From Oceanobacillus alkalisoli (GTDB lineage Bacteria; Bacillota; Bacilli; Bacillales; Amphibacillaceae), in assembly GCF_021556485.1 (NCBI RefSeq), contig NZ_JAKGBW010000005.1, positions 62,001 to 126,000 of the forward strand: a DNA stretch of 64,000 nucleotides, given 5' to 3'. A program made the translations under genes and the position numbers. Under the pieces are notes generated by a model, which saw only the letters and a program-made list of their open reading frames with translations, was not told where the DNA came from and did no database searches. Within the stretch, counting starts at the first letter, position 1. Each line of letters starts with the position of its first letter. Shown here one piece after another: positions 9,160-17,725 of this stretch.

Positions 9160-10821
9160 ATGAGCATTACGGTTCAAGAAATAGTAAACCTTCCTATATT
9201 TAATGCGACTAGAGTGATAACCGGTATCGATATTTTAGATCAGCGCCAAGTAGAGTGGATGGCTGCAATTGAAGGTCCCGTGGAGAACTTTGTACGTGAA
9301 CATGAATTTGTTTTAACTACTGGGATGGGGACTGAACATGATGCTAATTTGCTTTATGAATTCGTTAAAGATGTATATGAATCAGGAGCCTCCGCGTTGG
9401 GGATAGCAATTGGCCGCTATATATTTGATATTCCCGATGCAATAATCGACTTTGCCGAAGAGAAGAAATTTGTTTTAATTGAACTTCCTTGGGAATTAAG
9501 ATTTTCAGATATTCAAAGAGAGACGATGAAAGAAATCAATCAAAGGCAAGAAAGTTTCTCGGAAAAAGCAAGGGACACGCAAAAAACGTTAATTGACTTT
9601 GTTATCCAAGGGAAAGACTTAGCCGAAATTATTCAGCATGTTGAAAGGGAATTGCACTTTAAGCTAGTTTTTGCAGACCGGAAAGGCAGATTAAAGTCTA
9701 CACATGCAGGTGCGGAAGAAATGATTCGTTTATGGGATATACTGGAAGAAAATAAGGCATGCCATGTTGATGAATTATCCTTTCATCATATTCAGAAAGT
9801 ACCGTATAAAAATGGTTTTTTACTAAAAAAGGAAATAACTTCGGGTTCGAATAGTTTTGCAGAAGGTTATTTTATTATTTGTTTACGAGAACAAAAGCTA
9901 CTTACGAGTAGTGCACTGCAAGTGTTGGATAGTTTGGCGGCTGCAACAGCACTGTGGATTTCCAGGGACGATGCGATTGTGCAAACGGAAATGCGTCTGC
10001 AGAATGGATTTATTCGGGGCTTAGCCAAAACTCCTCCTATTCATTTGGACAAAAATGTGCAATCACGTGCCAAATTATTTGGATATAATCTTCATGTTCC
10101 ATACCTCTGTATAGTGGGATACTCTGAGAACTTAGATGAATTAACGGAAGGGCATTATACTGATCAAGGCTCAAGTTTTAAGAGTATTATTTATTATATG
10201 GAAGAAGAGGTAAGGTATGCCGCAACGGTTGTTGGAAAGCATGCCGCATTCACCTATGATGAGGACCAGATCATCATTTTTTTAGAATCGAAAAATGAAG
10301 AACAAAGTTCCGTCCATCATTTTTTAGATTTAGTTGATAAACGATTACATGCGCTTATTCCTGGTGTGCTTTTTTCATGGGGATTTGGCATGCATCAAGA
10401 TGGGCTGATGACGTTTCATGAAAGCTATAAAAAGGCAAATTCCGCATTGGATTTAGGATTAAAACAAAAGAAACCTGGAGACCGAATGGATTTTCAGGAT
10501 ACGCAGCTTAATCGGCTATTACTCCATCTAGCCAATCATCCGGAAATAAAAGAGATCACATTATCAACGATTGCTCCATTAATTGAATATGAAGAAAAGA
10601 GGAGAATGGATCTAATTGATACATTTATTGCCTATGATAATCAAAATGGAAATGTTAGCCAAGCTGCACGTATATTACATCTGCACCGACAATCCTTATT
10701 GTACCGGTTAAAAAAGATAGAAAGCTTAACAAACTTATCACTAGATAATCCCGACGATGTATTGTTATTAAATATCAGTATAAAAGTTTGGTTAACAGGT
10801 GTCCTCGAAACAAAAGAATGA
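9160..10821 (+). CDS. PucR-family transcriptional regulator
   Basis: A 553-residue regulator. Residues about 8-125 form the PucR N-terminal domain (MAAIEGPVENFVREHEFVLT, then ALGIAIGRY). A GGDEF-like/GAF-like middle follows. The C-terminal PucR HTH_30 reads NVSQAARILHLHRQSLLYRL near residues 496-515. PucR-family proteins are usually ligand-responsive activators of catabolic genes (purines, amino acids and others). The ATG follows GAGGTAA. It sits 147 nt upstream of the M20 gene on the same strand and is the only regulator in the cluster, so it probably controls the downstream catabolic genes, with a catabolic intermediate as inducer (inference). Confidence 0.88.
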   Translation: MSITVQEIVNLPIFNATRVITGIDILDQRQVEWMAAIEGPVENFVREHEFVLTTGMGTEHDANLLYEFVKDVYESGASALGIAIGRYIFDIPDAIIDFAEEKKFVLIELPWELRFSDIQRETMKEINQRQESFSEKARDTQKTLIDFVIQGKDLAEIIQHVERELHFKLVFADRKGRLKSTHAGAEEMIRLWDILEENKACHVDELSFHHIQKVPYKNGFLLKKEITSGSNSFAEGYFIICLREQKLLTSSALQVLDSLAAATALWISRDDAIVQTEMRLQNGFIRGLAKTPPIHLDKNVQSRAKLFGYNLHVPYLCIVGYSENLDELTEGHYTDQGSSFKSIIYYMEEEVRYAATVVGKHAAFTYDEDQIIIFLESKNEEQSSVHHFLDLVDKRLHALIPGVLFSWGFGMHQDGLMTFHESYKKANSALDLGLKQKKPGDRMDFQDTQLNRLLLHLANHPEIKEITLSTIAPLIEYEEKRRMDLIDTFIAYDNQNGNVSQAARILHLHRQSLLYRLKKIESLTNLSLDNPDDVLLLNISIKVWLTGVLETKE

Positions 10822-10832
10822 GAGAACGAAAG

Positions 10833-10876
10833 GTTCATACAATTTGTATAGAGTTGTTCATAAAAAGTTCATACAA
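10833..10876 (+). promoter_or_regulatory. Paired direct repeats, candidate PucR-type operator
   Basis: GTTCATACAA occurs at 10833-10842 and again at 10867-10876, 34 bp apart. The first copy is part of the small palindrome ATACAATTTGTAT (10837-10849). The second ends 8 bp before the -35 box of the promoter that follows, the usual position for an activator site. Confidence 0.5.
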
Positions 10877-10884
10877 AATTACAA

Positions 10885-10914
10885 TTGTCGCGCTTCATTG
10901 AAGCATCATATAAT
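10885..10914 (+). promoter_or_regulatory. Sigma-A promoter of the M20/ALDH genes
   Basis: TTGTCG (10885-10890), an 18-base spacer and a perfect TATAAT (10909-10914). The weak -35 box and the upstream direct repeats suit activator-dependent transcription. Confidence 0.6.
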
Positions 10915-10968
10915 GGTTTAACAGGAACCGGGGTACAAAATTAACAGGGATAAAGTGAGTGATGTGTT

Positions 10969-12198
10969 ATGAAAATAGTAGAAGGAGCTGAATCCTTATT
11001 TGACAAATTAACGTTATGGCGTCGCTATTTGCATGAGCATCCGGAACTAAGCTTTGAAGAAGTAGAGACAGCGAAATTTGTTGTGAATGAATTAGAAAGA
11101 ATCGGTAATCTCGATGTCGAAACAAATGTGGGTGGATATGGAATCGTCGCAACCTTAACAACCGGTCACGGACCAACAATTGCACTCAGAGCAGACATGG
11201 ACGCTTTGCCTATCCATGAAGAAAATACACATGCTTTCGCTTCTAAAAACGACGGCGTTATGCATGCATGTGGACATGATGCACATACTTCCATGCTGTT
11301 GGGAGCGGCTCATTTGCTTAGTGAACAATTTAGAAAAGGGAAATTGACTGGAACGGTGAAGTTTATTTTTCAGCCAGCAGAAGAGAGTACGGATGCTCGC
11401 GGCAGGTCCGGCGCCTCGTATATGATCGAAGCTGGCGCGTTAGAACAGGTGGACGCTATTATTGCGCTCCATGTATGTCCTTGGCATCCTGTTGGAGTCA
11501 TTCAGATGAACAATGGAATAAGTATGTCAAATATTGATGGATTTGAGGCAACGATAAAAGGGACTGGGGGGCATGGCGGATATCCACATTTAGCGATTGA
11601 TCCATTATGGATGTTAGGAACGATATTGCAAACATTCTATGGATCGGTAGGAAGAAGAATCTCACCGCTTGATATCGTTGCAGCGAGTATTGGAAAGATT
11701 GAGGCGGGAGCTGCAAACAATGTGATTCCTTCTGAAGTGAAAATAGAAGGCACCTTACGATCGTATTCTCCCGAAGCGAGGAAAAAGCTTGCAAAAGAAG
11801 TGGAAAATGTATTTAAAATGGCTGAACATTTTGGTGGTTCGTATGAATTCCATTTAGAAAAGGGAGAACCAGCCTTAAATAATAATATGGAAGTCAATAT
11901 GCTTATTGAACAAAGCCTGAAAGAAATTTATCCGGAGATGGCAATTCATTGGGAACCATTTGGCATGGGTGGGGAGGACTTCGGATATATGACAGAACAG
12001 ATTCCAGGTTCCATGTTCTTTCTCGGATGTTCCTTGGAAGATGGGTTAGACCGGGATCTTCATACCCCAATATTTGATATCGATGAAAGATGTTTACCGA
12101 TTGGAACCGCTATTTTTGTGGCTGCCGTAAATCAGTTTTTAAACCGGAAAGAAGTACCTCATCCTATAAAAAGAAATTCTATTCAGAGAGGTGCGTGA
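10969..12198 (+). CDS. M20 amidohydrolase, candidate N-acetyl-diaminobutyrate deacetylase (DoeB2-like)
   Basis: Zinc-dependent M20D-type deacylase of 409 residues. Metal-binding motifs are readable: RADMDALPI, HACGHDAHTSMLLG, FQPAEES, IIALHVCPW and MGGEDFGYM, plus the dimerisation-domain GTGGHGGYPH. The family removes acyl groups from amino acids. Here the neighbours are an aldehyde dehydrogenase, a class III aminotransferase and a DoeA-like M24 protein, so hydrolysis of N-acetyl-L-2,4-diaminobutyrate in ectoine breakdown is the best-fitting substrate (inference). The originally described DoeB/EutE belongs to the aspartoacylase family, so this would be the M20 alternative. A general N-acyl amino acid hydrolase is the fallback. 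The ribosome site is weak. Confidence 0.72.
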   Translation: MKIVEGAESLFDKLTLWRRYLHEHPELSFEEVETAKFVVNELERIGNLDVETNVGGYGIVATLTTGHGPTIALRADMDALPIHEENTHAFASKNDGVMHACGHDAHTSMLLGAAHLLSEQFRKGKLTGTVKFIFQPAEESTDARGRSGASYMIEAGALEQVDAIIALHVCPWHPVGVIQMNNGISMSNIDGFEATIKGTGGHGGYPHLAIDPLWMLGTILQTFYGSVGRRISPLDIVAASIGKIEAGAANNVIPSEVKIEGTLRSYSPEARKKLAKEVENVFKMAEHFGGSYEFHLEKGEPALNNNMEVNMLIEQSLKEIYPEMAIHWEPFGMGGEDFGYMTEQIPGSMFFLGCSLEDGLDRDLHTPIFDIDERCLPIGTAIFVAAVNQFLNRKEVPHPIKRNSIQRGA

Positions 12199-12202
12199 TG
12201 AT

Positions 12203-13639
12203 ATGGAGACCGTTACCAAAGGGAAAAAGATGCTTCTAGGTGGAAAATGGCTGGGAAGAGAAGAAACAATCACGGTATACGACCCTCAAGATAATACGGT
12301 CATTACAACGGTGCCAAAAGCTTCCAAAGCGGATATGTTACGAGCAATTCAAGCGGCAGAAGAAGGCGCAAAAACAGCAGCAAATATGCCCGTCCATGAG
12401 CGGATTTCTGTCATTCAGAAAGCAGCGGATTATATCGCTCGAAAAAGTGAAAGGTATGCAGAAATAATTGCACGAGAAGGGAGTAAAACAATAACGGAGG
12501 CAAGAAAGGAAGTCTCCAGATGCATTACGACATTACGCGTATCGGCGGAAGAGGCTAGACGAATGAATGGGGAGACCATTGCTTTTGATCAAATGCCGGG
12601 ACATGAAAATCGTGTAGGATATTATTATCATTTTCCAATTGGAATTATCGCAGCGATCACCCCTTTTAATGACCCATTAAATTTAGTCGCACATAAAGTT
12701 GGTCCAGCGATTGCATCTGGAAATGCGATTATCGTTAAACCAGCGACTTTAACACCACTAAGTGCACTACTATTAGCAGAAGCTTTTGATGCTGCTGGAC
12801 TGCCGAGTAAAATTCTTTCTGTTGTAACCGGAAGTGGTAGTGAGATTGGTGATGTATTGGTTATGCACCCATCGATTCGAATGGTTTCGTTCACTGGTGG
12901 GCTTGAAACTGGAGAAAGAATAGCAAGAATTGCGGGGTTAAAGAAACTAAGCATGGAATTAGGCTCCAATTCACCAGTCATTGTTTTAAAAGATGCGGAT
13001 ATTGACGCAGCAGTTAGCAGTTGCATTACGGGTGCATTTGGAGCAGTCGGGCAAAATTGTTTAGGGGTACAACGAATTTTCATTGAAAAAGAGCGGTTTG
13101 ATTCCTTTGTGGAAAAATTCGTCGAACAGGCGAATCAATTTAAAGTTGGCGATAAAAAAGATGTGACTACGGATATGGGACCATTGATTACAGAAAAAGA
13201 AGCAATTCGAGTAGAGGAATGGGTGGCAGAAGCGCTCGAAGGAGAGGCAACCCTTTTAGCTGGCGGAAAGCGGAATCGTGCCTTTTATTCCCCGACGGTT
13301 CTAACAGATGTTCCGGCAGATGCTAAGATAGCAAAAGAAGAAATCTTTGGTCCCGTCGTGATTTTGTTTCCAGTTGAAACCCTCGATGAAGCGATTGAAA
13401 AAGCAAACCATGTCAATTACGGACTGCAAGCAGGAATTTTTACGAAAGATATTGATCTTGCATTCACGGCCATTAAGCGATTAGAGGTTGGCGGTATCAT
13501 GATCAATGACAGCAGTGATTACCGTATTGACGCAATGCCATTTGGCGGCGTGAAGGGATCAGGATTGGGACGTGAGGGAGTAAGATCTACGATGCAAGAA
13601 ATGACTGAACCTAAAGTTGTGAATTTTAATTTAAAATAA
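12203..13639 (+). CDS. Aldehyde dehydrogenase, candidate aspartate-semialdehyde dehydrogenase (DoeC-like)
   Basis: NAD(P)-dependent aldehyde dehydrogenase of 478 residues. VKPATLTPLSA (cofactor Lys), VSFTGGLETG, MELGSNSPVIV (catalytic Glu) and GAVGQNCLGVQRIF (nucleophilic Cys) are all intact, with the C-terminal MPFGGVKGSGLGREG. GAGAGGTG is nine bases before the ATG at 12203; the longer GTG start at 12191 overlaps the previous stop and the ribosome site, so it is less likely. It lies 4 nt after the M20 gene, certainly one operon. In the ectoine route it would oxidise aspartate 4-semialdehyde to aspartate. The sequence alone does not fix the substrate; succinate or other semialdehydes remain possible. 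Confidence 0.78.
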   Translation: METVTKGKKMLLGGKWLGREETITVYDPQDNTVITTVPKASKADMLRAIQAAEEGAKTAANMPVHERISVIQKAADYIARKSERYAEIIAREGSKTITEARKEVSRCITTLRVSAEEARRMNGETIAFDQMPGHENRVGYYYHFPIGIIAAITPFNDPLNLVAHKVGPAIASGNAIIVKPATLTPLSALLLAEAFDAAGLPSKILSVVTGSGSEIGDVLVMHPSIRMVSFTGGLETGERIARIAGLKKLSMELGSNSPVIVLKDADIDAAVSSCITGAFGAVGQNCLGVQRIFIEKERFDSFVEKFVEQANQFKVGDKKDVTTDMGPLITEKEAIRVEEWVAEALEGEATLLAGGKRNRAFYSPTVLTDVPADAKIAKEEIFGPVVILFPVETLDEAIEKANHVNYGLQAGIFTKDIDLAFTAIKRLEVGGIMINDSSDYRIDAMPFGGVKGSGLGREGVRSTMQEMTEPKVVNFNLK

Positions 13640-13814
13640 CTTAAGCCTTTCACTAGAAAATATTATGTAATACACATCAAAATGAATGACTGATCACACG
13701 AAGGGATAGCTTACTGTTTCAGTCTGTGAAAAGTTGAGAAGGTAATAGTTGAATCTCCCATGTATAGTTATTCATCGGACGGAAGCTCCGTTCATTCATA
13801 AGGAGGATATAAAA

Positions 13815-15128
13815 ATGACTTCATCTTTAACCGGTAACGAGTTGAAACAGGAGTTGACAGAACTGGATAAAAAGCATTTTATTCATCCGACCTCTAATAT
13901 GAAACAATTACAAGAACAAGGGCCCGCCTTTATTTTTACGGAAGGAGACGGCATTTATTTAAAAGATGTTGAAGGCAGACAATTAATGGACAGTTTATCT
14001 TCGCTTTGGAATGTGAATATAGGTCATGGCAGGGAGGAGCTTGGAGAAGTAGCAAAAGAGCAAATGGGAAAACTAGCTTTTACATCTACATTTAGCAATT
14101 GGAGCCACGAGCCTGTCATCCGCCTTGCAGAGAGAATAGCGAAATGGACGCCAGGTGACTTAAATGTAACCTTTTTTACCTCAGGTGGTTCGGAAGCAAA
14201 TGATACCGCCTTCAAAACAGTTCGGCATTATTGGAAAATAAAGGGACGTCCAGAAAAGAGAAAAATTATTTCAAGAAAACAGTCGTACCATGGGGTTGCG
14301 ATGGGTGCCACAAGTGCAACGGGAATCCCGGAGTTCCATACGTTTACGACTTCGATTGCACCGGATTTTTATTATGTCGATAGTACGCTCGATGCATTAA
14401 AAGATAGGATTGAAAAAGAAGGAGCGGATACCATTGCAGCCTTTATTTCCGAGCCCGTGCAAGGTTCAGGAGGCGTAAACTTACCACCCGAGGGCTATTT
14501 TGAAGAGGTACGTAAAATATGTGATGAACATGATATTCTGATGATTGCAGATGAAGTCATCTGCGGATTCGGACGCACTGGAACAAACTTTGGAATGGAA
14601 AACTTCGGGATTGTACCTGATATTATTACGATGGCCAAAGGGGTAACAAGCGGTTATGCCCCGCTCGGCGGAATGGTTATTTCTGAAAAGCTTCACAAAG
14701 AAATCTATGAAAATACACAAGGAAACTTCTGGCATGGTTACACGTATAGTGGCCATCCGACCGCTGCAGCTGTTGCACTTAAGAATCTCGAAATTATTGA
14801 AAGGGAAAACTTAATCGAAAATGTCCGCACGATGGGTCAGGAAATGCTTAACGGATTTAAATGGCTTCAAGAGCAAAACGAGAACGTGCTAGATGTGAGA
14901 GGGATCGGATTACTCGGAGCGATCAGCCTGGAAAGAGAGTCAGCTGCAGTAGAACCGATTGGACCAAAAGTAGTGGCTGAAGCTTTAAAAAGAGGATTGA
15001 TTTGCCGTTCGGTTGTCTATGGAGGTCAAGATACTTTAGCATTCGCTCCACCGTTCATCATTAATAAAAAGCAAGTTGACGATATGGTAACCATTGTTAA
15101 CGATTCGATCAAAGCAGTCATAAAATAA
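13815..15128 (+). CDS. Class III aminotransferase, candidate diaminobutyrate aminotransferase (DoeD-like)
   Basis: PLP-dependent class III (omega) aminotransferase of 437 residues. FTSGGSEANDTAFK, SYHGVAMGA, LMIADEVICGFGRTG (cofactor Asp) and IITMAKGVTSGYAPLGG (Schiff-base Lys) are all present. AAGGAGG lies eight bases before the ATG at 13815; the longer frame has no ribosome site. In the cluster it would convert L-2,4-diaminobutyrate to aspartate 4-semialdehyde, feeding the dehydrogenase just upstream. Beta-alanine or taurine:pyruvate aminotransferases share these motifs, so the substrate is inferred from context. A 175-nt gap separates it from the dehydrogenase gene, with no clear terminator. 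Confidence 0.75.
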   Translation: MTSSLTGNELKQELTELDKKHFIHPTSNMKQLQEQGPAFIFTEGDGIYLKDVEGRQLMDSLSSLWNVNIGHGREELGEVAKEQMGKLAFTSTFSNWSHEPVIRLAERIAKWTPGDLNVTFFTSGGSEANDTAFKTVRHYWKIKGRPEKRKIISRKQSYHGVAMGATSATGIPEFHTFTTSIAPDFYYVDSTLDALKDRIEKEGADTIAAFISEPVQGSGGVNLPPEGYFEEVRKICDEHDILMIADEVICGFGRTGTNFGMENFGIVPDIITMAKGVTSGYAPLGGMVISEKLHKEIYENTQGNFWHGYTYSGHPTAAAVALKNLEIIERENLIENVRTMGQEMLNGFKWLQEQNENVLDVRGIGLLGAISLERESAAVEPIGPKVVAEALKRGLICRSVVYGGQDTLAFAPPFIINKKQVDDMVTIVNDSIKAVIK

Positions 15129-15204
15129 TATATATGCTGAACTTAAGTTTTTCACTGCTGTCTAGGAGCAGAGCCATCTATTAGAAAGTGATGTTGCTTG
15201 AAAT

Positions 15205-15441
15205 TCTCTTTTGTCCGGTGGAACTCTTCCATGAGTTAGTCTAAGAGACGGTTTTCGCGGCTTTAGAGCTATGTCTAATAGAACTCCTCTCTGAGGCAGC
15301 TTTCGTGGAATTAGAGGTTATTATGTCTAATAGAACTCATCTCTAAGCTAGCTTTCGTGGAATTAGAGCATATTATGTCTAATAGAACTCAACTCTAAGC
15401 CAGCTTTCATGGCTTTAGAGTCAAGTATGTCTAATAGAGTA
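15205..15441. repeat. 52-bp tandem repeat with internal dyads
   Basis: ATGTCTAATAGA recurs at 15271, 15323, 15375 and 15427, an exact 52-bp period: three full units and a partial fourth. A degenerate unit precedes them (from about 15211). Units share ATGTCTAATAGAACTC, CTCTAAGC and AGCTTTCGTGG. Each can pair TCTAAT with ATTAGA, or CTCTAA with TTAGAG across about 16 nt. The array fills most of the gap between the aminotransferase and the M24 gene. Confidence 0.85.
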
Positions 15442-15536
15442 CCCGTACCAAATCAAAATTACAGGAAAACGTTTGATAAAAAATCTAGTTGAGCTCATAT
15501 AGGTGGATTTATCCATACTGACTGGAGGGGGTTGAA

Positions 15537-16712
15537 TTGTTAGCGTTTAAAAAAATTGAATATGAGGAAAGAGTTCAAAAAGTTAAGCGTGTGATGGAAA
15601 AGCGGGGAATAGAAGTATTATTAATAACGGATCCATCCAATATAAACTATGTAACAGGCTATGATGCAATATCTTATTATGTCCCTCAGGGCGTTATTCT
15701 GGCATTAGAAATAGAAGAACCAATCGCCATCATTCGATTCATGGATCGGCATTGTGCGATCGAAACAACATGGATGTCCGAGGAACATATTATTGCCTAT
15801 CCTGATAAATATTTATGGGAACCAAAACAATTACATGTCATGAATTTTATTGGGGATGTTTTAACGGAAAAAGGATTGCAAAATAAAAGAATTGGTCTGG
15901 AGTATGATGCTTATTATTTTAATGCGCATTGGAAAAATAAATTACTCGAAGCCTTGCCAAATGCGCAATTTTTGGATGCTACGAAACTCGTAAGTTGGGT
16001 AAGAGCGGAAAAGACAAAAACGGAATTGGAATATATGCAAGTTGCAGCGAGAATAGTAGAAAAAACGATGCGCAATGCAATTAGAAAAATTGATGTTGGC
16101 ATCAGAGAGACGGATGTTGCAGCAGGAATATATCACGATTTAATAGAAGGAACAGATGCGTTTGGTGGTGAGTATCCCGCATTAGCGGCAATTATGCCAA
16201 CTGGAGACCGAACAGCGGGAGCCCATTTCTCATGGACGACAGAAGGGAAATATCAAAATAATCAACCGGTATATATCGAAATATCCGGTTGCTATAAGCG
16301 CTATCATGCACCACTCGCTAGAACTGTATTTATTGGAGAACCCCCAAAACAATTAGTAGAAACTACTAAAATTGTAATAGAAAGTTTGAACATCGCTCTT
16401 GCGACTATTAAACCAGGTGTTACGTGTGAAGAGGTGGAGCGTGTTTGGCAAAAAGAAATAAATAAGTATGGACTCGAAAAAGAATCCAGACTGGGTTATG
16501 CAGTCGGTATCGGTTATCCACCGAGTTGGTCGGAAGATACGGCTTATTTCAGACCGGGTGATCAAACGGTTTTAAAACAAAATATGACGTTTCATATGAT
16601 GCCAGGTATGTGGCTGGACGGTTATGGTGTTGCAATTACGGAAACGTTACGTGTTACGGGGAAAGGGTGTGAAACGATAACACAGTTTCCGAGGGAGTTG
16701 TTTATTAAGTAA
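15537..16712 (+). CDS. M24-family hydrolase, candidate ectoine hydrolase (DoeA/EutD-like)
   Basis: A 391-residue protein with the creatinase N-terminal domain (YVTGYDAISYYVPQGV) and a C-terminal pita-bread domain. The two metal-binding Asp of aminopeptidases are absent: the region reads YIEISGCYKRYHAPLARTVF. This matches metal-independent M24 enzymes, and the late motif GIGYPPSWSEDT with TFHMMPGMWLDGYGVAITE resembles what I recall of ectoine hydrolase. It would open ectoine to N-acetyl-L-2,4-diaminobutyrate. The TTG start follows GGAGGGG by seven bases. It is the last gene of the PucR-M20-ALDH-aminotransferase cluster, separated by the tandem repeat, so it may be transcribed or processed separately. 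Creatinase or another amidine hydrolase is the alternative. Confidence 0.75.
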   Translation: MLAFKKIEYEERVQKVKRVMEKRGIEVLLITDPSNINYVTGYDAISYYVPQGVILALEIEEPIAIIRFMDRHCAIETTWMSEEHIIAYPDKYLWEPKQLHVMNFIGDVLTEKGLQNKRIGLEYDAYYFNAHWKNKLLEALPNAQFLDATKLVSWVRAEKTKTELEYMQVAARIVEKTMRNAIRKIDVGIRETDVAAGIYHDLIEGTDAFGGEYPALAAIMPTGDRTAGAHFSWTTEGKYQNNQPVYIEISGCYKRYHAPLARTVFIGEPPKQLVETTKIVIESLNIALATIKPGVTCEEVERVWQKEINKYGLEKESRLGYAVGIGYPPSWSEDTAYFRPGDQTVLKQNMTFHMMPGMWLDGYGVAITETLRVTGKGCETITQFPRELFIK

Positions 16713-16735
16713 GTTATTCATCTGCATGAACTTCC

Positions 16736-16778
16736 AATCGTCCCGATCTTAAAAATGGATCGGGACGATTTGAAGTTT
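16736..16778 (+). terminator. Terminator after the M24 gene
   Basis: AATCGTCCCGATC and GATCGGGACGATT form a perfect 13-bp stem. The T tract after it is weak (TGAAGTTT). Confidence 0.65.
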
Positions 16779-16883
16779 AGAGGGTTAGATGAAATTCAAG
16801 TAGAATGACTGCAACATTAGAGGAGATTTGATTATAGGGATTTATTTGTCGGTGGAATGACTACCTCAGTTTGAAACAAAATG

Positions 16884-16912
16884 TTGACTAACAAGATGAA
16901 AAATAGTAGCAT
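16884..16912 (+). promoter_or_regulatory. Candidate sigma-A promoter
   Basis: TTGACT, a 17-base spacer and TAGCAT lie about 55 nt upstream of the small gene at 16968. The -10 box matches only four of six positions. Confidence 0.4.
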
Positions 16913-16967
16913 GACAAAATAACTTTTCATCTCTTATTTTGTATATTTTCTGGTAGGAGGAGAGAAA

Positions 16968-17204
16968 ATGAATGAAGACAAAACCGAGTTAAGTGCAGCG
17001 ATGGGCAGGATGTTCGGTCAAATTGTAAAAGAACGTGTAGCGACGGAAGCACTTGCAAATCTATTAATCGAAAAAGGCATCATTACAGCTGAGGAGCTGG
17101 ATGAATCTTTTAGGAAAGTATATGAGGAAAAAGGGAAAAAGTATTCTGCGGAAGCTTTGAATATGTCGGAAGAAGAGTATAGGGAGATTATTGATGGGGA
17201 GTAA
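16968..17204 (+). CDS. Small helical protein of unknown function
   Basis: A 78-residue acidic protein that I do not recognise. It has no membrane segment or metal motif. Predicted helices include ERVATEALANLLIEKGIIT and AEELDESFRKVYEEKGKK. A strong ribosome site (GGAGGAGAG) precedes the ATG and a good terminator follows, so it is probably a real single-gene transcript. The DNA composition is like the neighbours. No functional link to the ectoine-type cluster upstream is visible. Confidence 0.7.
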   Translation: MNEDKTELSAAMGRMFGQIVKERVATEALANLLIEKGIITAEELDESFRKVYEEKGKKYSAEALNMSEEEYREIIDGE

Positions 17205-17216
17205 ACTCTCTCTTAA

Positions 17217-17258
17217 AATCCCACTCGTTATTTAAATTACCGAGTGGGATTATACTTT
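17217..17258 (+). terminator. Intrinsic terminator
   Basis: AATCCCACTCG pairs with CGAGTGGGATT across a 13-nt loop, followed by ATACTTTAT. Confidence 0.75.
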
Positions 17259-17326
17259 ATGATATGGTTTGGCTTGCTTCTTGCATAGCTATCTGTTGTT
17301 GCGTGTATATCTTACAAAATCGTTAA

Positions 17327-17571
17327 CAAATAGCAGTCGCTTACATATATGATGATTCGCTTGCTTACGCAATCACTTTTTATCATAAAGTGAAAGAACA
17401 GTCTAGAACATTGAGCCACTTCGCTAGTAGAGGGAGGATAGTCCCTGAGCATAATGATGATGATGTTAGAGAAATATTCATTCATCGTTACCGTCTAATC
17501 TATAAATACGCGATGAAGACATCGTGATAATTGCTTTTGTTCATGGTGCACAACTATATAGAAAAGATTAA
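17327..17571 (+). pseudogene. RelE/ParE-type toxin remnant
   Basis: The frame from 17327 reads YAITFYHKVKEQSRTLSHF and then VREIFIHRYRLIYKYA before a premature stop. After a one-base shift it continues DEDIVIIAFVHGAQLYRKD and ends at 17571. The order FYxxVxxQ, G-R-x-V-P-E, E-x-F-x-x-x-Y-R-L-I-Y and a terminal hydrophobic strand with H-G is the RelE/ParE fold pattern. No start codon and no antitoxin gene are present, so this is a dead fragment. It accounts for most of the 520-bp gap before the PfpI gene. Confidence 0.65.
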
Positions 17572-17725
17572 TCTGTATCTTAATTCTAGGCACTTGAGAA
17601 TTAGAAATTTATCAACTCCAAAATATTTATTATAATTTAGTCTTATTTTAAGCAGTTGCTTTGCTAATTTCTCAATCGTAAATTATAATAATTTCGTAAA
17701 TATAAATGAGCTGGAGGTAGTTAGT

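Noticed and set aside
13815-15128. Taurine or beta-alanine aminotransferase as the primary call
   Set aside because: Possible by motif, but no sulfonate or beta-alanine genes are nearby and the M24-M20-ALDH set fits ectoine better.
15205-15441. CRISPR array
   Set aside because: Units are directly tandem with a 52-bp period and no unique spacers, and no cas gene is present.
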